Shown here: positions 16,715 to 26,385 of the stretch, in pieces
Layout: the number at the start of each line of letters is the position of its first letter
Numbering within the stretch: position 1 is the first letter of the stretch
Source: an uncultured Vampirovibrio sp.
Lineage (GTDB): Bacteria; Cyanobacteriota; Vampirovibrionia; Gastranaerophilales; Gastranaerophilaceae
Assembly: GCA_910577515.1 (NCBI GenBank)
Contig: CAJTLW010000007.1
Span: 58,193-122,192, forward strand
Direction: 5' to 3'
Length of the DNA stretch: 64,000 bases
The notes under the pieces: model-generated
What the model saw: only the letters and a program-made list of their open reading frames with translations
Told to the model about the DNA's origin: nothing
The model's database searches: none
Program-made: the position numbers and the translations under genes

Positions 16715-18694
16715 TTACAAATCCATAGCTTTGATATCTTCGATTTGTTCTTCGGAATATACAATGTGTGGTGTAACCATAATTACAAGCTCTTCTTTTG
16801 TTTTTTGGTTATTTGAACTTCTAAAGAATACACCGATTAAAGGAAGGTCGCCTAACACAGGAAGCTTGGTTACTTTTTGGGTTTCACCCTCTTTGATAAG
16901 ACCTGCAATAACAAGGGTTTCACCATCTTTAATTCTAAGGTTGTTTAATTTCAGGTCACGTCTTTGCAATAATGTAGCTGCAATGATATTTTCACCTGTT
17001 TCAACGTCTTTTGTATATTCATGACCCTTAACGGTTGAGAATTCAGGTGTCATATTTAATGATACATAACCATCCTGGCTTATGAAAGGTATCATTTCAA
17101 TTTTTAAACCTTCATCGTCACCGATTTCATAAGTTTTAGTAATAATCGGGTTGCCACCAGTTGTTTGTTGGTTCATTTCAGTACTTGTTGTTTTAATATA
17201 GTCGCTTGTTAAGTTAATAATTGATTTTTGACCGTTTGTAACCATCAACTTAGGATTTGTAAGAACTCTTCCTTTGCTGTTAGAAACAAGATACTTTAAT
17301 GTATAAGAAAGCATTGAACTTCCATCATATTTAGCAACCCCGTTGCCGTCAGGTCCGAATATTACGGGTTTACCTGTACCGCCTTGGTTTGTTAAGCCAC
17401 TTGTAGAGTTGAAGCCTACGCTTAAAACAGGAGTCCATAAGTTCCATACATTGTCAAATTCTTTTGAGCCTTCTTCGTTAAGTTCGATAACCGCAAGCTC
17501 AATATATGCCATTGGCTGTTTAAGGTCATTTTTAGCAATAAAATCTTTAATCATTTCAAGCTGGTCAACAGAACCACCGTATACAGTTACAAGCCCTAAA
17601 TCAGGAGAGAATGTAATTGTCATAGGAAGTACAGGGAATGGAACAACAGTGCTAGCATCGCCTGTAAGATTACCACCAATTGCGTTACCACTGCTATCAG
17701 CAGATGAAGCACGGCAGGCAACAAAACCGCCGCCTAATTTCATAGCTTGGATTTCATCTTCCTCAGCATTTTGTTCAGTTTCACCATCATCAATCTGCGT
17801 TTGAGCTGATTGTGTAGTTGTACCCTGGTTATTTAAAGACTGAGTTGTAGGTATCATTGTATCGCACAATAATGCTGCCATTTCTTTAGGTGTTGTATGG
17901 TTAACTTTGAATATATTAACCATAGGTTTTTTATCAAGTTGCGCAACAACTTTCTCTGCAACCGCAGCATCACTATCTGTACCAAAAATCAAAATTTCAT
18001 TTGTACGCGGGTTAGAAGCTACTACTTGTTTATTTGAAATACCAGACATTTTTGAAGAGAAAATATTGGCATTCAAGAATTTTGCAACAGAAGGAGCTTC
18101 AACATATTTGATAGGTATAACGGTCAAACTTTGTTTACCTGCCCCTAAATCTTTAGAAGCTTCAATTGTTGAAACAATAAGGTTTTTACCGTCTTTAACA
18201 TACGTTAATTCAGAAGACTTCATCACAAGCAAGAAAGCATCATTCAGAGTTACATTAGCCAAATCCAAAGTAACTTTACCTTCCACAGAAGAGTGGAAAA
18301 CAACGTTAATGCCTGCTTTATCAGCAAACATTCTTAAAACCTGACGAACATCAGAATCTCTTAAAGAAAGTGTAATCTTATTTGGAGAATCTGTAATTGA
18401 AACCCCAGCATCAAGCTTAACCTTAGTTGTTGTATTTCTTGCTTCAGGGCTGTTTAAATTTAAAAACCCGTTTTTAGCATTGTTGTCAATCATTTGCTTA
18501 AGGGCAAGGTCATTTACTTCGCCGCTAAGCTGTGTTTCATCAGAATTTAAGCTTAATAGTTCGGCTTGATTTTGTTGATTAACATCTTCGGTTTGTTCGC
18601 TTAAGAAACCGGCCCAGCAAGTTTGCACTAAGGATAGAGCAAGCGCAAAGAGCGTAATGTTTCTAAATAATTGTCTTTTCTTGTGTGTAAACAT
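16715..18694 (-). CDS. Outer-membrane secretin (PilQ/GspD family)
   Basis: 659 residues with a signal peptide (about 1-29, hydrophobic core TLFALALSLVQTCWAG). About residues 100-175 form a secretin/TonB-type STN domain (ITLSLRDSDVRQVLRMFADK), followed by two N-domains with ribosomal-like folds (SLTVIPIKYVEAPSVAKFL; FKVNHTTPKEMAALL) and a C-terminal secretin barrel domain with LVIAGLIKEGETQKVTKLPV and LGDLPLIGVFFRS, the most diagnostic stretch. It forms the multimeric outer-membrane pore for a pilus or secreted pseudopilus. A glutamine/glutamate-rich insert lies about 285-315. It stands between the PilP-like gene and pilB in one operon. The LPVLGDLPLIG motif makes the family call secure; PilQ versus GspD is not resolved. 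Confidence 0.92.
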   Translation of the reverse strand: MFTHKKRQLFRNITLFALALSLVQTCWAGFLSEQTEDVNQQNQAELLSLNSDETQLSGEVNDLALKQMIDNNAKNGFLNLNSPEARNTTTKVKLDAGVSITDSPNKITLSLRDSDVRQVLRMFADKAGINVVFHSSVEGKVTLDLANVTLNDAFLLVMKSSELTYVKDGKNLIVSTIEASKDLGAGKQSLTVIPIKYVEAPSVAKFLNANIFSSKMSGISNKQVVASNPRTNEILIFGTDSDAAVAEKVVAQLDKKPMVNIFKVNHTTPKEMAALLCDTMIPTTQSLNNQGTTTQSAQTQIDDGETEQNAEEDEIQAMKLGGGFVACRASSADSSGNAIGGNLTGDASTVVPFPVLPMTITFSPDLGLVTVYGGSVDQLEMIKDFIAKNDLKQPMAYIELAVIELNEEGSKEFDNVWNLWTPVLSVGFNSTSGLTNQGGTGKPVIFGPDGNGVAKYDGSSMLSYTLKYLVSNSKGRVLTNPKLMVTNGQKSIINLTSDYIKTTSTEMNQQTTGGNPIITKTYEIGDDEGLKIEMIPFISQDGYVSLNMTPEFSTVKGHEYTKDVETGENIIAATLLQRRDLKLNNLRIKDGETLVIAGLIKEGETQKVTKLPVLGDLPLIGVFFRSSNNQKTKEELVIMVTPHIVYSEEQIEDIKAMDL

Positions 18695-18728
18695 TCTATT
18701 TTAACTCCTAGATTATTTTTTTCATATC

Positions 18729-19934
18729 CTAATTTCTTACACTAACTTCAACATCCGAAGTCGAAGTATATTGTCTTGAACCGGCAAACTTGCCTGAAGT
18801 TTGACGCTTCGCCATACCGTTAACATCAGTATTCATAAATGACTCACCCACTTGGGCTTTATATGTGTTGGTACCGCTCTTAATAGCTACATACTGGCTA
18901 TTAATTGCAACTACCTGAAATTCATCTACTTTATCACCAATCTGAACAAAGTATTCGGAACCGTTAACGTTAATAATTGCTGAAGGTTTCACGTTATCAA
19001 ATAAAATACCTGAAACTGTTATATCCATAAGTTGCTTGGCTTCATTTGCCGCATCATCACCCGGGATTTCTTCCGGAGGAGAAAGGATTTCATAATCAGA
19101 AGAAAGTGCAAATTTTGTTGATTCAAAACCGCTTGGCGGTGTAAAAGGATTAATCCTGCCGCCGTTTGTTACAGAGAAGGTAACAAATTTTTGTTCTTCT
19201 TTTTTAGCTTCTTCTTTTTTGTCAACACCAGCATTAGCCATGTTTTGTTCAGCAGGAGCATTTATGTCAATCACAGGTTTATTTGCTGCATTATCTTCAA
19301 TTAAAGGTGTTTCTTGATTTTTATTAACATTAAACAGCGAGCGTGCATCTAAATTCGCAATTGAACCTGTTTTATTGTAGGTCATAAATAAATAACCAAG
19401 ACCAATAATAAACACACAAGCAACAAGAACGCCAACTATTGTAGGAAGAATGCTTGATGATTTCCTTGCACTTCTTGGTTCAAAATAAATATCATCGTCA
19501 TCATTAATTCTGGCTTTTGCTCTTGCAGACTGTCTGTTTGTTAAATCAGGCGTAATTGTATCACCCTGATAACTTCTTGAAGGCTCAGGAGTATAATCAT
19601 TTCTGCTGCTAACATCATCATCTGCACCACCAAAAACATCAAATGCATCCTTCCTTGGTGCTGCAGCACGTGCAGCAGTTTGTCTTTGTGCAGGATATGC
19701 CTCTTCTTGCGGCATATCATCCTCAAGAAGCGCCATATCATCGTCGTCAGATACATCTAATAGACTACTGTCGCCTACAAGATCATCTTTCTTGACATTA
19801 TTTAAATCAATGTCAGCATCATCGCTCAATAAATCATCCCATGTAACGGATTTATCGTCGCCATCGATGTCGACTTCTAAATCATCAAAGGCGCCGCCGT
19901 TTCTCATATTTTCTTTTTCGTCTTCAAAATACAT
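18729..19934 (-). CDS. PilP/GspC-like inner-membrane protein of the pilus operon
   Basis: 401 residues. The first 150 are acidic and low-complexity (many DDD runs), a single membrane segment is at about 163-186 (ILPTIVGVLVACVFIIGLGY), a linker follows, and the C-terminal 120 residues have the pattern LMDITVSGILFDN, SAIINVNGSEYFVQIGDKV, FQVVAINSQYVAIKSG. That matches the small beta-domain of PilP/GspC proteins that dock to the secretin. The acidic N-terminus would be cytoplasmic, which is unusual in extent for GspC. Start choice is uncertain: a second ATG is nine codons downstream, and neither has a strong ribosome site. It is the first gene of the operon, 34 bases before the secretin gene. 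Confidence 0.65.
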   Translation of the reverse strand: MYFEDEKENMRNGGAFDDLEVDIDGDDKSVTWDDLLSDDADIDLNNVKKDDLVGDSSLLDVSDDDDMALLEDDMPQEEAYPAQRQTAARAAAPRKDAFDVFGGADDDVSSRNDYTPEPSRSYQGDTITPDLTNRQSARAKARINDDDDIYFEPRSARKSSSILPTIVGVLVACVFIIGLGYLFMTYNKTGSIANLDARSLFNVNKNQETPLIEDNAANKPVIDINAPAEQNMANAGVDKKEEAKKEEQKFVTFSVTNGGRINPFTPPSGFESTKFALSSDYEILSPPEEIPGDDAANEAKQLMDITVSGILFDNVKPSAIINVNGSEYFVQIGDKVDEFQVVAINSQYVAIKSGTNTYKAQVGESFMNTDVNGMAKRQTSGKFAGSRQYTSTSDVEVSVRN

Positions 19935-20002
19935 TGAAATCTATCTTTCAACTCTTCTACTATTACTCTTTGTTACACCGCATACTTTTTTGGTTTATAT
20001 TT

Positions 20003-20016
20003 GTAAGTATACTTAC
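20003..20016. promoter_or_regulatory. 14-bp perfect palindrome upstream of the pilus operon
   Basis: GTAAGTATACTTAC is its own reverse complement and lies about 70 bases upstream of the first gene of the pilus operon, between it and obgE. It could be an operator for a dimeric regulator; no regulator is identified. Confidence 0.35.
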
Positions 20017-20102
20017 TAATTAATATCATACATTTAAGGAGATTTGTCATCATGATTTTCAATAAATCCACCAAATGTAGTATCAAAGGTTTATCTCCTT
20101 AT

Positions 20103-21386
20103 TTATCCTTGGTAATCCCCAAGGTACGTTGTTTCAATGTGCGCTACCATTATGGTGTCATTTTCTTTGAGTCCCATTTTCTTTAATTCCAAATAAACTC
20201 CCATAGAATCAAGAATATTTGCAAGTCTGCGCATTTGCTGGGTATTTCTCGTATCAGTTACACTAACTAATCTTCTTATTTTACCACCATCCACCAAAAA
20301 TGTATTTTTGTTAAGTTTCACAACAGAAAAATTACTGTCGTCATTATCGTCAAAACCCTCATCATACTCGATTTCCAAAGGATTTTCAGGATGCGGAATT
20401 TCATCTGTTTTTTTGTAAAGATGATTTAAAAATTCACTAATTCCCTCTCCAGTTGCACAAGATATGGCAAAAACATCATCATTAAAGCTTTTAAATCTTT
20501 TAGTCATTTCATTAACAAAATCAGCATCTAAAACATCTGTTTTATTTAACAAAACAACCTGATACAATGAAGAAAGCCCTGCTCCATATTTTTTTAATTC
20601 ACTATTAATTGTATGATAATTTTCAACGGCATTTTCATTTGAAATATCCACAACATGTATTAAAAAACGACATCTTTGAACATGTTTTAAAAATTCAAAC
20701 CCTAAGCCTACACCCTGATGCGCACCTTCAATAATCCCCGGAATATCTGCAATAACAAACCCGTCCCCTGAAGGTTTTCTTACAACACCCAAGTTCGGAA
20801 CAAGTGTTGTAAAAGGATAATCAGCAATTTTTGGCTTAGCCGAAGAAACTTTTGAAATAAAGCTTGATTTGCCGGCATTTGGCATACCAAGAAGCCCGAT
20901 ATCAGCTATTAAACGTAATTCTAATTCTAATTCCCGCCCGACAGGTGCCTCCCCCGGTTCGCAAAACTGAGGCGCCCTTTTTTGCGCGGTTGCAAATCTT
21001 GCATTCCCTCTGCCGCCACGGCCTCCCTTGGCAACAAGAATTGTTTTTTCATGTTGGTCAAGATCTGCTATTATTTTACCAGTCTTTAAATCTCTTACAA
21101 CAACCCCTACAGGCATTTTTAAAAAAATATCCCTGCCATCTTTTCCATGACAGTTTTTGTTGCCTCCGTTTTGCCCGTCTTCTGCTTTATAGACTGATTT
21201 ATAGGTAAAATCAAGAAGAGTAGACATATTTTCATCTGCAACAAAATAAATATTGCCGCCTCTGCCTCCATCTCCGCCCGCAGGGCCGCCTTTATCCACA
21301 AATTTTTCCCTCCGCCAGGCAACGGCACCATTGCCGCCTCTGCCGGATTCAATTTTAACCTTCACTTTATCAATAAAAGCTGCCAT
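20103..21386 (-). CDS. obgE: Obg/CgtA GTPase
   Basis: 427 residues in three domains: the glycine-rich Obg fold (about 1-158, for example GGPAGGDGGRGG), a GTPase domain with G1 GMPNAGKSSF, G3 DIPGIIEGA and G4 LNKTDV, and a C-terminal OCT domain (about 360-427, GGKIRRLVSVTDTRN). The protein is a ribosome-associated GTPase acting in 50S maturation and stress control. Many bacterial Obg proteins lack the OCT domain or replace it; here it is present after an acidic linker. A TACAAT -10 element ends 7 bases before the ATG, with no ribosome site, so the message is probably leaderless. No operon partner is evident. Confidence 0.95.
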   Translation of the reverse strand: MAAFIDKVKVKIESGRGGNGAVAWRREKFVDKGGPAGGDGGRGGNIYFVADENMSTLLDFTYKSVYKAEDGQNGGNKNCHGKDGRDIFLKMPVGVVVRDLKTGKIIADLDQHEKTILVAKGGRGGRGNARFATAQKRAPQFCEPGEAPVGRELELELRLIADIGLLGMPNAGKSSFISKVSSAKPKIADYPFTTLVPNLGVVRKPSGDGFVIADIPGIIEGAHQGVGLGFEFLKHVQRCRFLIHVVDISNENAVENYHTINSELKKYGAGLSSLYQVVLLNKTDVLDADFVNEMTKRFKSFNDDVFAISCATGEGISEFLNHLYKKTDEIPHPENPLEIEYDEGFDDNDDSNFSVVKLNKNTFLVDGGKIRRLVSVTDTRNTQQMRRLANILDSMGVYLELKKMGLKENDTIMVAHIETTYLGDYQG

Positions 21387-21393
21387 AAAAACA

Positions 21394-21399
21394 ATTGTA
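21394..21399 (-). promoter_or_regulatory. -10 element 7 bases before the obgE start
   Basis: On the minus strand TACAAT is followed by 7 bases (TGTTTTT) and then the obgE ATG at 21386. Confidence 0.45.
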
Positions 21400-21561
21400 C
21401 TCTTTTAAGGGGATTTTTTCCAGCACACAAAGCAAAAGTCGGCCTACAGGTTTACAAAAATTTACTTAACCATTCTTAATATCTCTAACAAGCAAGTCAA
21501 AAAAACTTTTTCATTGAGTTTAAAAAAATATAAATAAAACAATATGGAAGGTTTATCTTAA

Positions 21562-22722
21562 ATGCAAATTAATGGTATGCAAAGCAACTCTTATACGAGT
21601 TTTTATGGGAAAAAACACAATAATAAACAATCAGAAAAAGAACATAACACTATAAAACACGGTTCAAACACTCTGAGGGATCTTGCACTTTTAGGCGCAT
21701 CAATTGCCGCAACATTGTCTCTTTCAGCTTGTAAACCTCAAGAAATCCCAAATGAAACATCTTCAAGCATCCCGCCTGCATATTCGGAAGAATATGATAG
21801 CGGCATAAATACCAATGAAAATTATATTTTAGATACAAGAAGCGATGAAGAAAAATTTGAAGCTGCAAAAAGTTGTATTGAAAGCGCAATAAAAGATTAT
21901 ACAGCTATTCAGGATGACATTTGGAAAAATTTTCCTAAAATGTTTAATGCAGCCAAAAATTCTGATGGCAAAATAAAAGGCGGACCGACAGATGGAACAT
22001 TTACACCAACAACATATATTGAAAAGCTTGATTTTGCAGGCTTTTATTCAAATGACTATCCTTTGATGTCCGGCATAGCATCAGGAGAAGAAAAGCCATG
22101 GGAAAATGTTGAAACAACAGAAGAAGCTGTAGAACTTGTAATTAATCTTTTAGACGAAGCTACATCCAACAATGGTGATTTTGACGGCATAACATCGGGT
22201 CAAATTATTAATCAAGGCGAGTATACAATTTTGCAAATGGTGCTGGATGAATTATCAAATATTAATGATGCCACCAAGGAAGTTGCGGATGTATGCAAAA
22301 AAGGACTTCAAGAAGCAGCGAAAGAAACAAAATCGGTCGATGCCATTCTTGCCCGTTACGATAAGTCTCTTGATGAAGAAAGCTCTTATGCTGATGGCAT
22401 AAATACCACAGGCACAGCAAGAGATACTTTAATAGAAAATGCTTCAATTGTTGAATCCGGCTTTAAAAGAGTAGAAGTATTGCGTGAAAAATATGAACAA
22501 ATAAAAGCTGATATGGAAAGTGGGGAAATGCCAAACAGCCTTATTTCAGTAAAAGATGCGTATACAGAATATCAAACAGCATTTAAAAACCTTGTTCAAG
22601 AAGGCGGCATCAATTCCAATAACATATTTGCAGCAGGCGGTATTTCAGATTATCATCTGAATGTTGGTTTAATAAAGCATAATCTTGAAGAACTTATCGG
22701 CGGAAGAAACGATAACGAATAA
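21562..22722 (+). CDS. Hypothetical protein with internal lipobox-like segment
   Basis: 386 residues; not recognised. The start has GGAAGG about 12 bases upstream. The first 40 residues are polar and contain the segment NSYTSFYGKKHNNK, then a hydrophobic stretch LALLGASIAATLSLSACKP with a lipobox-like LSAC at Cys57. If the true start were later this would be an ordinary lipoprotein; as read, the lipobox is unusually far in. The rest is acidic and mostly helical, with repeated Glu/Asp-rich segments. N-terminal F-x-G motifs of this type recur in several other hypotheticals here. A terminator shared with the PHP gene follows. I propose a cell-envelope protein of unknown function. Confidence 0.7.
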   Translation: MQINGMQSNSYTSFYGKKHNNKQSEKEHNTIKHGSNTLRDLALLGASIAATLSLSACKPQEIPNETSSSIPPAYSEEYDSGINTNENYILDTRSDEEKFEAAKSCIESAIKDYTAIQDDIWKNFPKMFNAAKNSDGKIKGGPTDGTFTPTTYIEKLDFAGFYSNDYPLMSGIASGEEKPWENVETTEEAVELVINLLDEATSNNGDFDGITSGQIINQGEYTILQMVLDELSNINDATKEVADVCKKGLQEAAKETKSVDAILARYDKSLDEESSYADGINTTGTARDTLIENASIVESGFKRVEVLREKYEQIKADMESGEMPNSLISVKDAYTEYQTAFKNLVQEGGINSNNIFAAGGISDYHLNVGLIKHNLEELIGGRNDNE

Positions 22723-22748
22723 ATCATCTCAAATATAATATATCAAGA

Positions 22749-22786
22749 AAAGCGCTTTCTTAGAGCAATTCTAAGCGGCGTTTTTC
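22749..22786. terminator. Convergent-gene hairpin terminator
   Basis: The inverted repeat centres on CTTAGAGCAATTCTAAG, extended by imperfect GCGC/GGCGTT pairing, with a T-run on the plus strand and AAAAGAA/TTTTCTT on the other. It lies at the 3' ends of the lipoprotein-like gene (+) and the PHP gene (-). Confidence 0.55.
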
Positions 22787-23608
22787 TTTAATTAATTCAT
22801 CATAAACCCAAGATGGAACAAAGTTTTTGCCCATTAAAATCGAACCATGGTTTACAGATGGCGCGTGAAAATCTGACCCGCCTGTTATAATAAGACCATA
22901 TTTTTCTGCAAGCGTTGAATAATGCTCTACAACAGCAGGGGAATGCTTTCTATGATATGCCTCAATCCCTCTTAGGCCATAGCTTATAAGCTCTTTTGCA
23001 AGTTCATCCGATATTTCAACATCAATAGGATGTGCAAAAACAGGGATTCCGCCTGCTTCATAGATAATTTCGCAAGCTTCATGCGGAGAAACAGTTTTCC
23101 TTTGAACATAAACATTTGAAGCATCATTAATATATTTTGCATAAGCTTCCATAACATTATTTACCCCGCCTGCATTTGTAATAGCACGAGCTATATGAGG
23201 ACGCCCGATACTTCCGCCTTCAGCTACAAGTGCTTTCACATCTTCAAATTTCAACCTTATCCCTGCCTTTTTAGAAAGAAGCTCAATTATCTCATTTGTC
23301 TGCTTTACCCTTGCCTCTTGTTGGGTTTTCATAAGGTTTTGAAAATCAGCATTCAAAGTATCCATAAAATACCCCAAAATATGAACTTCGTATCCTTTAT
23401 AAATTGTGTTTATTTCAACACCCGGGATTATTTCAATATCAATATTATTTTGTTGAACATAATCAAACGCTGCCTTATGGGAGAGAATATTATCATGGTC
23501 AGTTAAAGCTATAACATCAAGACCGCACTCAATAGCAGTGTCAACAACCATATCAGGAGAAAAGGTACCATCAGAATATGTTGTATGAATATGTAAATCT
23601 ATCTTCAT
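22760..23608 (-). CDS. PHP-domain phosphoesterase (RNase AM/YciV type)
   Basis: 282 residues. The PHP metal motifs are MKIDLHIHTTYSDGTFSP at the start, ALTDHDN, GVEIN, VFAHPID and GGSDFHA near the end. This family includes YciV/RNase AM (5'-3' exonuclease on short RNA and 3',5'-nucleotide bisphosphate phosphatase). It shares one base with the upstream ymdB-type gene and follows RNase Y in the same direction, so a role in RNA-end or nucleotide turnover fits. DNA polymerase-type PHP domains are excluded by length. The exact substrate is inferred from family and context. Confidence 0.87.
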   Translation of the reverse strand: MKIDLHIHTTYSDGTFSPDMVVDTAIECGLDVIALTDHDNILSHKAAFDYVQQNNIDIEIIPGVEINTIYKGYEVHILGYFMDTLNADFQNLMKTQQEARVKQTNEIIELLSKKAGIRLKFEDVKALVAEGGSIGRPHIARAITNAGGVNNVMEAYAKYINDASNVYVQRKTVSPHEACEIIYEAGGIPVFAHPIDVEISDELAKELISYGLRGIEAYHRKHSPAVVEHYSTLAEKYGLIITGGSDFHAPSVNHGSILMGKNFVPSWVYDELIKEKRRLELL

Positions 23609-24546
23609 TAGGTATTCCCCTCCTTTGTGTAATCAAAATTTATTCTCTTAATATTAAGTGCAGCACCGTTTTCTTTTGAAAATTCGACACAAACTGCATT
23701 AATCTGGCATCTATCTGAGATAGAAACATCAAACCTTTCAGGAATAGATGTTACAAGCCTTTTGAGGGAGCTTTCATATTCCATCCCGATAACACCTGAA
23801 TAAGAACCGCAAAAACCGGTATCTGTTATATATGCCATCCCGTCTTTAGCCTTAAGGGTTACAAGCTCTTCCTTGTTAAAACATTCAAAGTCATTATCTA
23901 TTTTGCAAGTTTCATAAATTATCTTTTCATCTGCAGTCTGAACATGTGTGTGGGTACCAAAAACGGCACTTACTCCTAAAGATTTTGCAAAATGCGCAAA
24001 GCAAATCTTTTCTGCCGTAGCTTCAGCATGAAAATCAACAATTATAATGGTTTTATCTAAATCAAAATCTTTTTTGAAATTATTCATTGCATCATACAAG
24101 GCTTGAAAAGGGCAGACAACAGGTTGCATAAAAGTTTTACCGAGTAAATTTAAAACAATTATATTATTATTAAAAACTCTATACCCTACACCACGCGCCG
24201 TTTTATGGTAATTAAAAGGACGAATTAAAACATTGCTTTCATCAATATATGTATAAATATCCTTTTTATCCCAAATGTGGTTTCCCGATGTCATACAATC
24301 AATTCCGTATGACATAAGCTCATCATGGTTTTTTTTGGTTAATCCAAAACCATGGGAGGCGTTTTCAACGTTTGCAATAATAAAATCAAAGGTATCCCGC
24401 CTTAATATATCCCCTGAAACGCTATCATTTTTAGAGTCACAGGCAGCTTCACCTGAAACTTTTTCACATAAAAATTTTTCAACACTGTTTCTTCCCGGGC
24501 GCCCAACTAAATCACCCAAAAAGAGAACTTTAATTGTTTTAGACAT
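23608..24546 (-). CDS. ymdB: YmdB-family metallophosphoesterase
   Basis: 312 residues, versus about 260 for Bacillus YmdB, which hydrolyses 2',3'-cyclic nucleotides and interacts genetically and physically with RNase Y. Motifs: VLFLGDLVGRPGRN, IIANVENASHGFGL, MTSGNHIWDKK and VDFHAEATAEK, giving the binuclear metal site. An insertion of about 22 residues with two cysteines (CEKVSGEAACDSKND) follows the first motif. It sits directly after rny with a 3-base gap and overlaps the PHP gene by one base, forming a three-gene unit. Family call is firm. Confidence 0.9.
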   Translation of the reverse strand: MSKTIKVLFLGDLVGRPGRNSVEKFLCEKVSGEAACDSKNDSVSGDILRRDTFDFIIANVENASHGFGLTKKNHDELMSYGIDCMTSGNHIWDKKDIYTYIDESNVLIRPFNYHKTARGVGYRVFNNNIIVLNLLGKTFMQPVVCPFQALYDAMNNFKKDFDLDKTIIIVDFHAEATAEKICFAHFAKSLGVSAVFGTHTHVQTADEKIIYETCKIDNDFECFNKEELVTLKAKDGMAYITDTGFCGSYSGVIGMEYESSLKRLVTSIPERFDVSISDRCQINAVCVEFSKENGAALNIKRINFDYTKEGNT

Positions 24547-24549
24547 TTT

Positions 24550-26097
24550 TTATTTCGCTATTTCGGTAACTCTTGCTTCCCGAACAACCGTTACACGGAT
24601 TTGACCGGGATATTCAAGCTCATCCTCAATGCGTTTTACAATGTCACGGGCAAGTTTAGCTGCAGCAGCATCGTTGAACACATTCGGCTGAACTACTACC
24701 CTAACTTCACGCCCCGCCTGGACAGCAAAGGACTGCTTAATGCCTTCGTAGCTGTTTGCAATTTCTTCCAGCTTCTTAAGGCGTTTAATATAGATTTCAA
24801 GCGTATCGCGTCTTGCACCGGGTCTTCCTGCAGAAACCGAATCTGCAATTTTGACAAGCGCCGCCACAAGCGTATTTGCAGCAACGTCATCATGGTGCGC
24901 TTCTATCGCATGGACAATTGCTTCTTTTTCTCCGTATCTGCGGGCAAGTTCAACCCCCAATTGAATATGTGTGCCTTCCTGATCATGGTCAACGGCTTTT
25001 CCAATATCATGCAAAAGCCCTGCTCTGCGTGCTTCTGCAGCATCTGCGCCTAATTCAACGGCAAGCATTCCAGCCACCTGAGCCACTTCAATTGAGTGCC
25101 TTAAAACATTTTGTCCATAACTTGTTCTATAATATAAGCGTCCAAGAGTCCTCGTAAGCTCTTTGTTAAGGTTCATAATTCCAAGGTCAAGAGCAGCTTT
25201 TTCGCCTTCCTGCCTCATTTTGTTTTCAATTTCTTTTTTTGATTTTTCATAAACTTCTTCAATTCTAACAGGGTGAATACGCCCGTCTTGAATAAGTTTT
25301 TCAATTGTAAGCTTCGCAACTTCGCGCCTTACAGGGTCAAACGATGATAGAACAACAGCCTCCGGGGTGTCATCAATAATTAAATCAACTCCTGTTAAGG
25401 TTTCAAGGGTTCTTATATTTCTACCTTCTCTGCCTATAATTCTGCCTTTCATTTCATCATTTGGAAGAGAAACAACAGAAACCGTGCTTTCAATCACCTG
25501 ATCAACCACACACTTTTGCATAACCTGAGATAAAATTTCTCTGGATTTTTCTTCTGCAGTTTCTTTTATTTTTTGTTCATTTTCACGAATTAATTGTATT
25601 TGTTCCTGAGCTAATTCCTGCTTAATTTGCTCTAAAAGCATATTTTTTGCTTCATCACGCCCCATGCCGGAAACTCTCTCAAGCTCTGATAACTGCTTTG
25701 CAACCAAATCAGCAAGATAGTCTTCTTTATCTAAAAGTTCATCATATTTTTTGTTAAGTTCAAATTCCTTATCTGTAACCTTTTGAATTTTATCTTCAAG
25801 GTTATCTTCTCTTTTTGTTAAAGAGTTTTCAAGACGGTTAATTTCAGACCTTCTTTGCCTGATTTCATCATCAAGTTTTTGTCTGTCTGAATGAACCTGT
25901 TCTCTTGCAGCTATAACAGCTTCTTTTTTAATATGTTCTTCTTTTTGCTTAAATTCATCCTGCATTTTTTCAGCATCTTTTTGATAAAATTCAAGCTTTG
26001 TCTTCTGTCTTGCCCATAAAATCGTAAATACAATTGTCGTAGGCGTTAACAAAAGTATTATCAAATATAATAAATATACAGATTCTAGTTTTCCCAT
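24550..26097 (-). CDS. rny: Ribonuclease Y
   Basis: 515 residues, the normal length. An N-terminal membrane anchor (about 5-28, YLLYLIILLLTPTTIVFTIL) is followed by a long coiled coil (about 30-195), a KH RNA-binding domain (about 205-270, GRIIGREGRNIRTLETLTG) and an HD nuclease domain with LLHDIGKAVDHD. It is the endonuclease that initiates mRNA decay in many bacteria lacking a dominant RNase E. Immediately downstream are ymdB and a PHP phosphoesterase. No -10 element is seen close to the start. Confidence 0.96.
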   Translation of the reverse strand: MGKLESVYLLYLIILLLTPTTIVFTILWARQKTKLEFYQKDAEKMQDEFKQKEEHIKKEAVIAAREQVHSDRQKLDDEIRQRRSEINRLENSLTKREDNLEDKIQKVTDKEFELNKKYDELLDKEDYLADLVAKQLSELERVSGMGRDEAKNMLLEQIKQELAQEQIQLIRENEQKIKETAEEKSREILSQVMQKCVVDQVIESTVSVVSLPNDEMKGRIIGREGRNIRTLETLTGVDLIIDDTPEAVVLSSFDPVRREVAKLTIEKLIQDGRIHPVRIEEVYEKSKKEIENKMRQEGEKAALDLGIMNLNKELTRTLGRLYYRTSYGQNVLRHSIEVAQVAGMLAVELGADAAEARRAGLLHDIGKAVDHDQEGTHIQLGVELARRYGEKEAIVHAIEAHHDDVAANTLVAALVKIADSVSAGRPGARRDTLEIYIKRLKKLEEIANSYEGIKQSFAVQAGREVRVVVQPNVFNDAAAAKLARDIVKRIEDELEYPGQIRVTVVREARVTEIAK

Positions 26098-26385
26098 ACT
26101 TCAAATTTTTCTAAACAAAAGCAGCCTCTATACCTGAATTTTATCTGCTTTATTTTGTTTTCTTATATAAAATTAAACATTATTAAACATTAACTTAATA
26201 AAAATATACCATGAATGCAAAAATTTTAACAACTTAAATATTAAGTTTTGTCAATTTGTAGGCTAAACAGAGTATCTTTTATGAAGAAATATTAATTTAC
26301 ATTTGTTTTATACGATAATAATTCATGACTTATTAATTCTTATCATTAATTAAAATTTGGTGAAAGTTTATCAAGGAAAAGGTTT

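Noticed and set aside
20053..20187. 44-codon frame with AAGGAG upstream, overlapping the end of obgE on the other strand
   Set aside because: Most of it is antisense to obgE and the residues look non-protein-like; the AAGGAG can be explained by the local inverted repeat.
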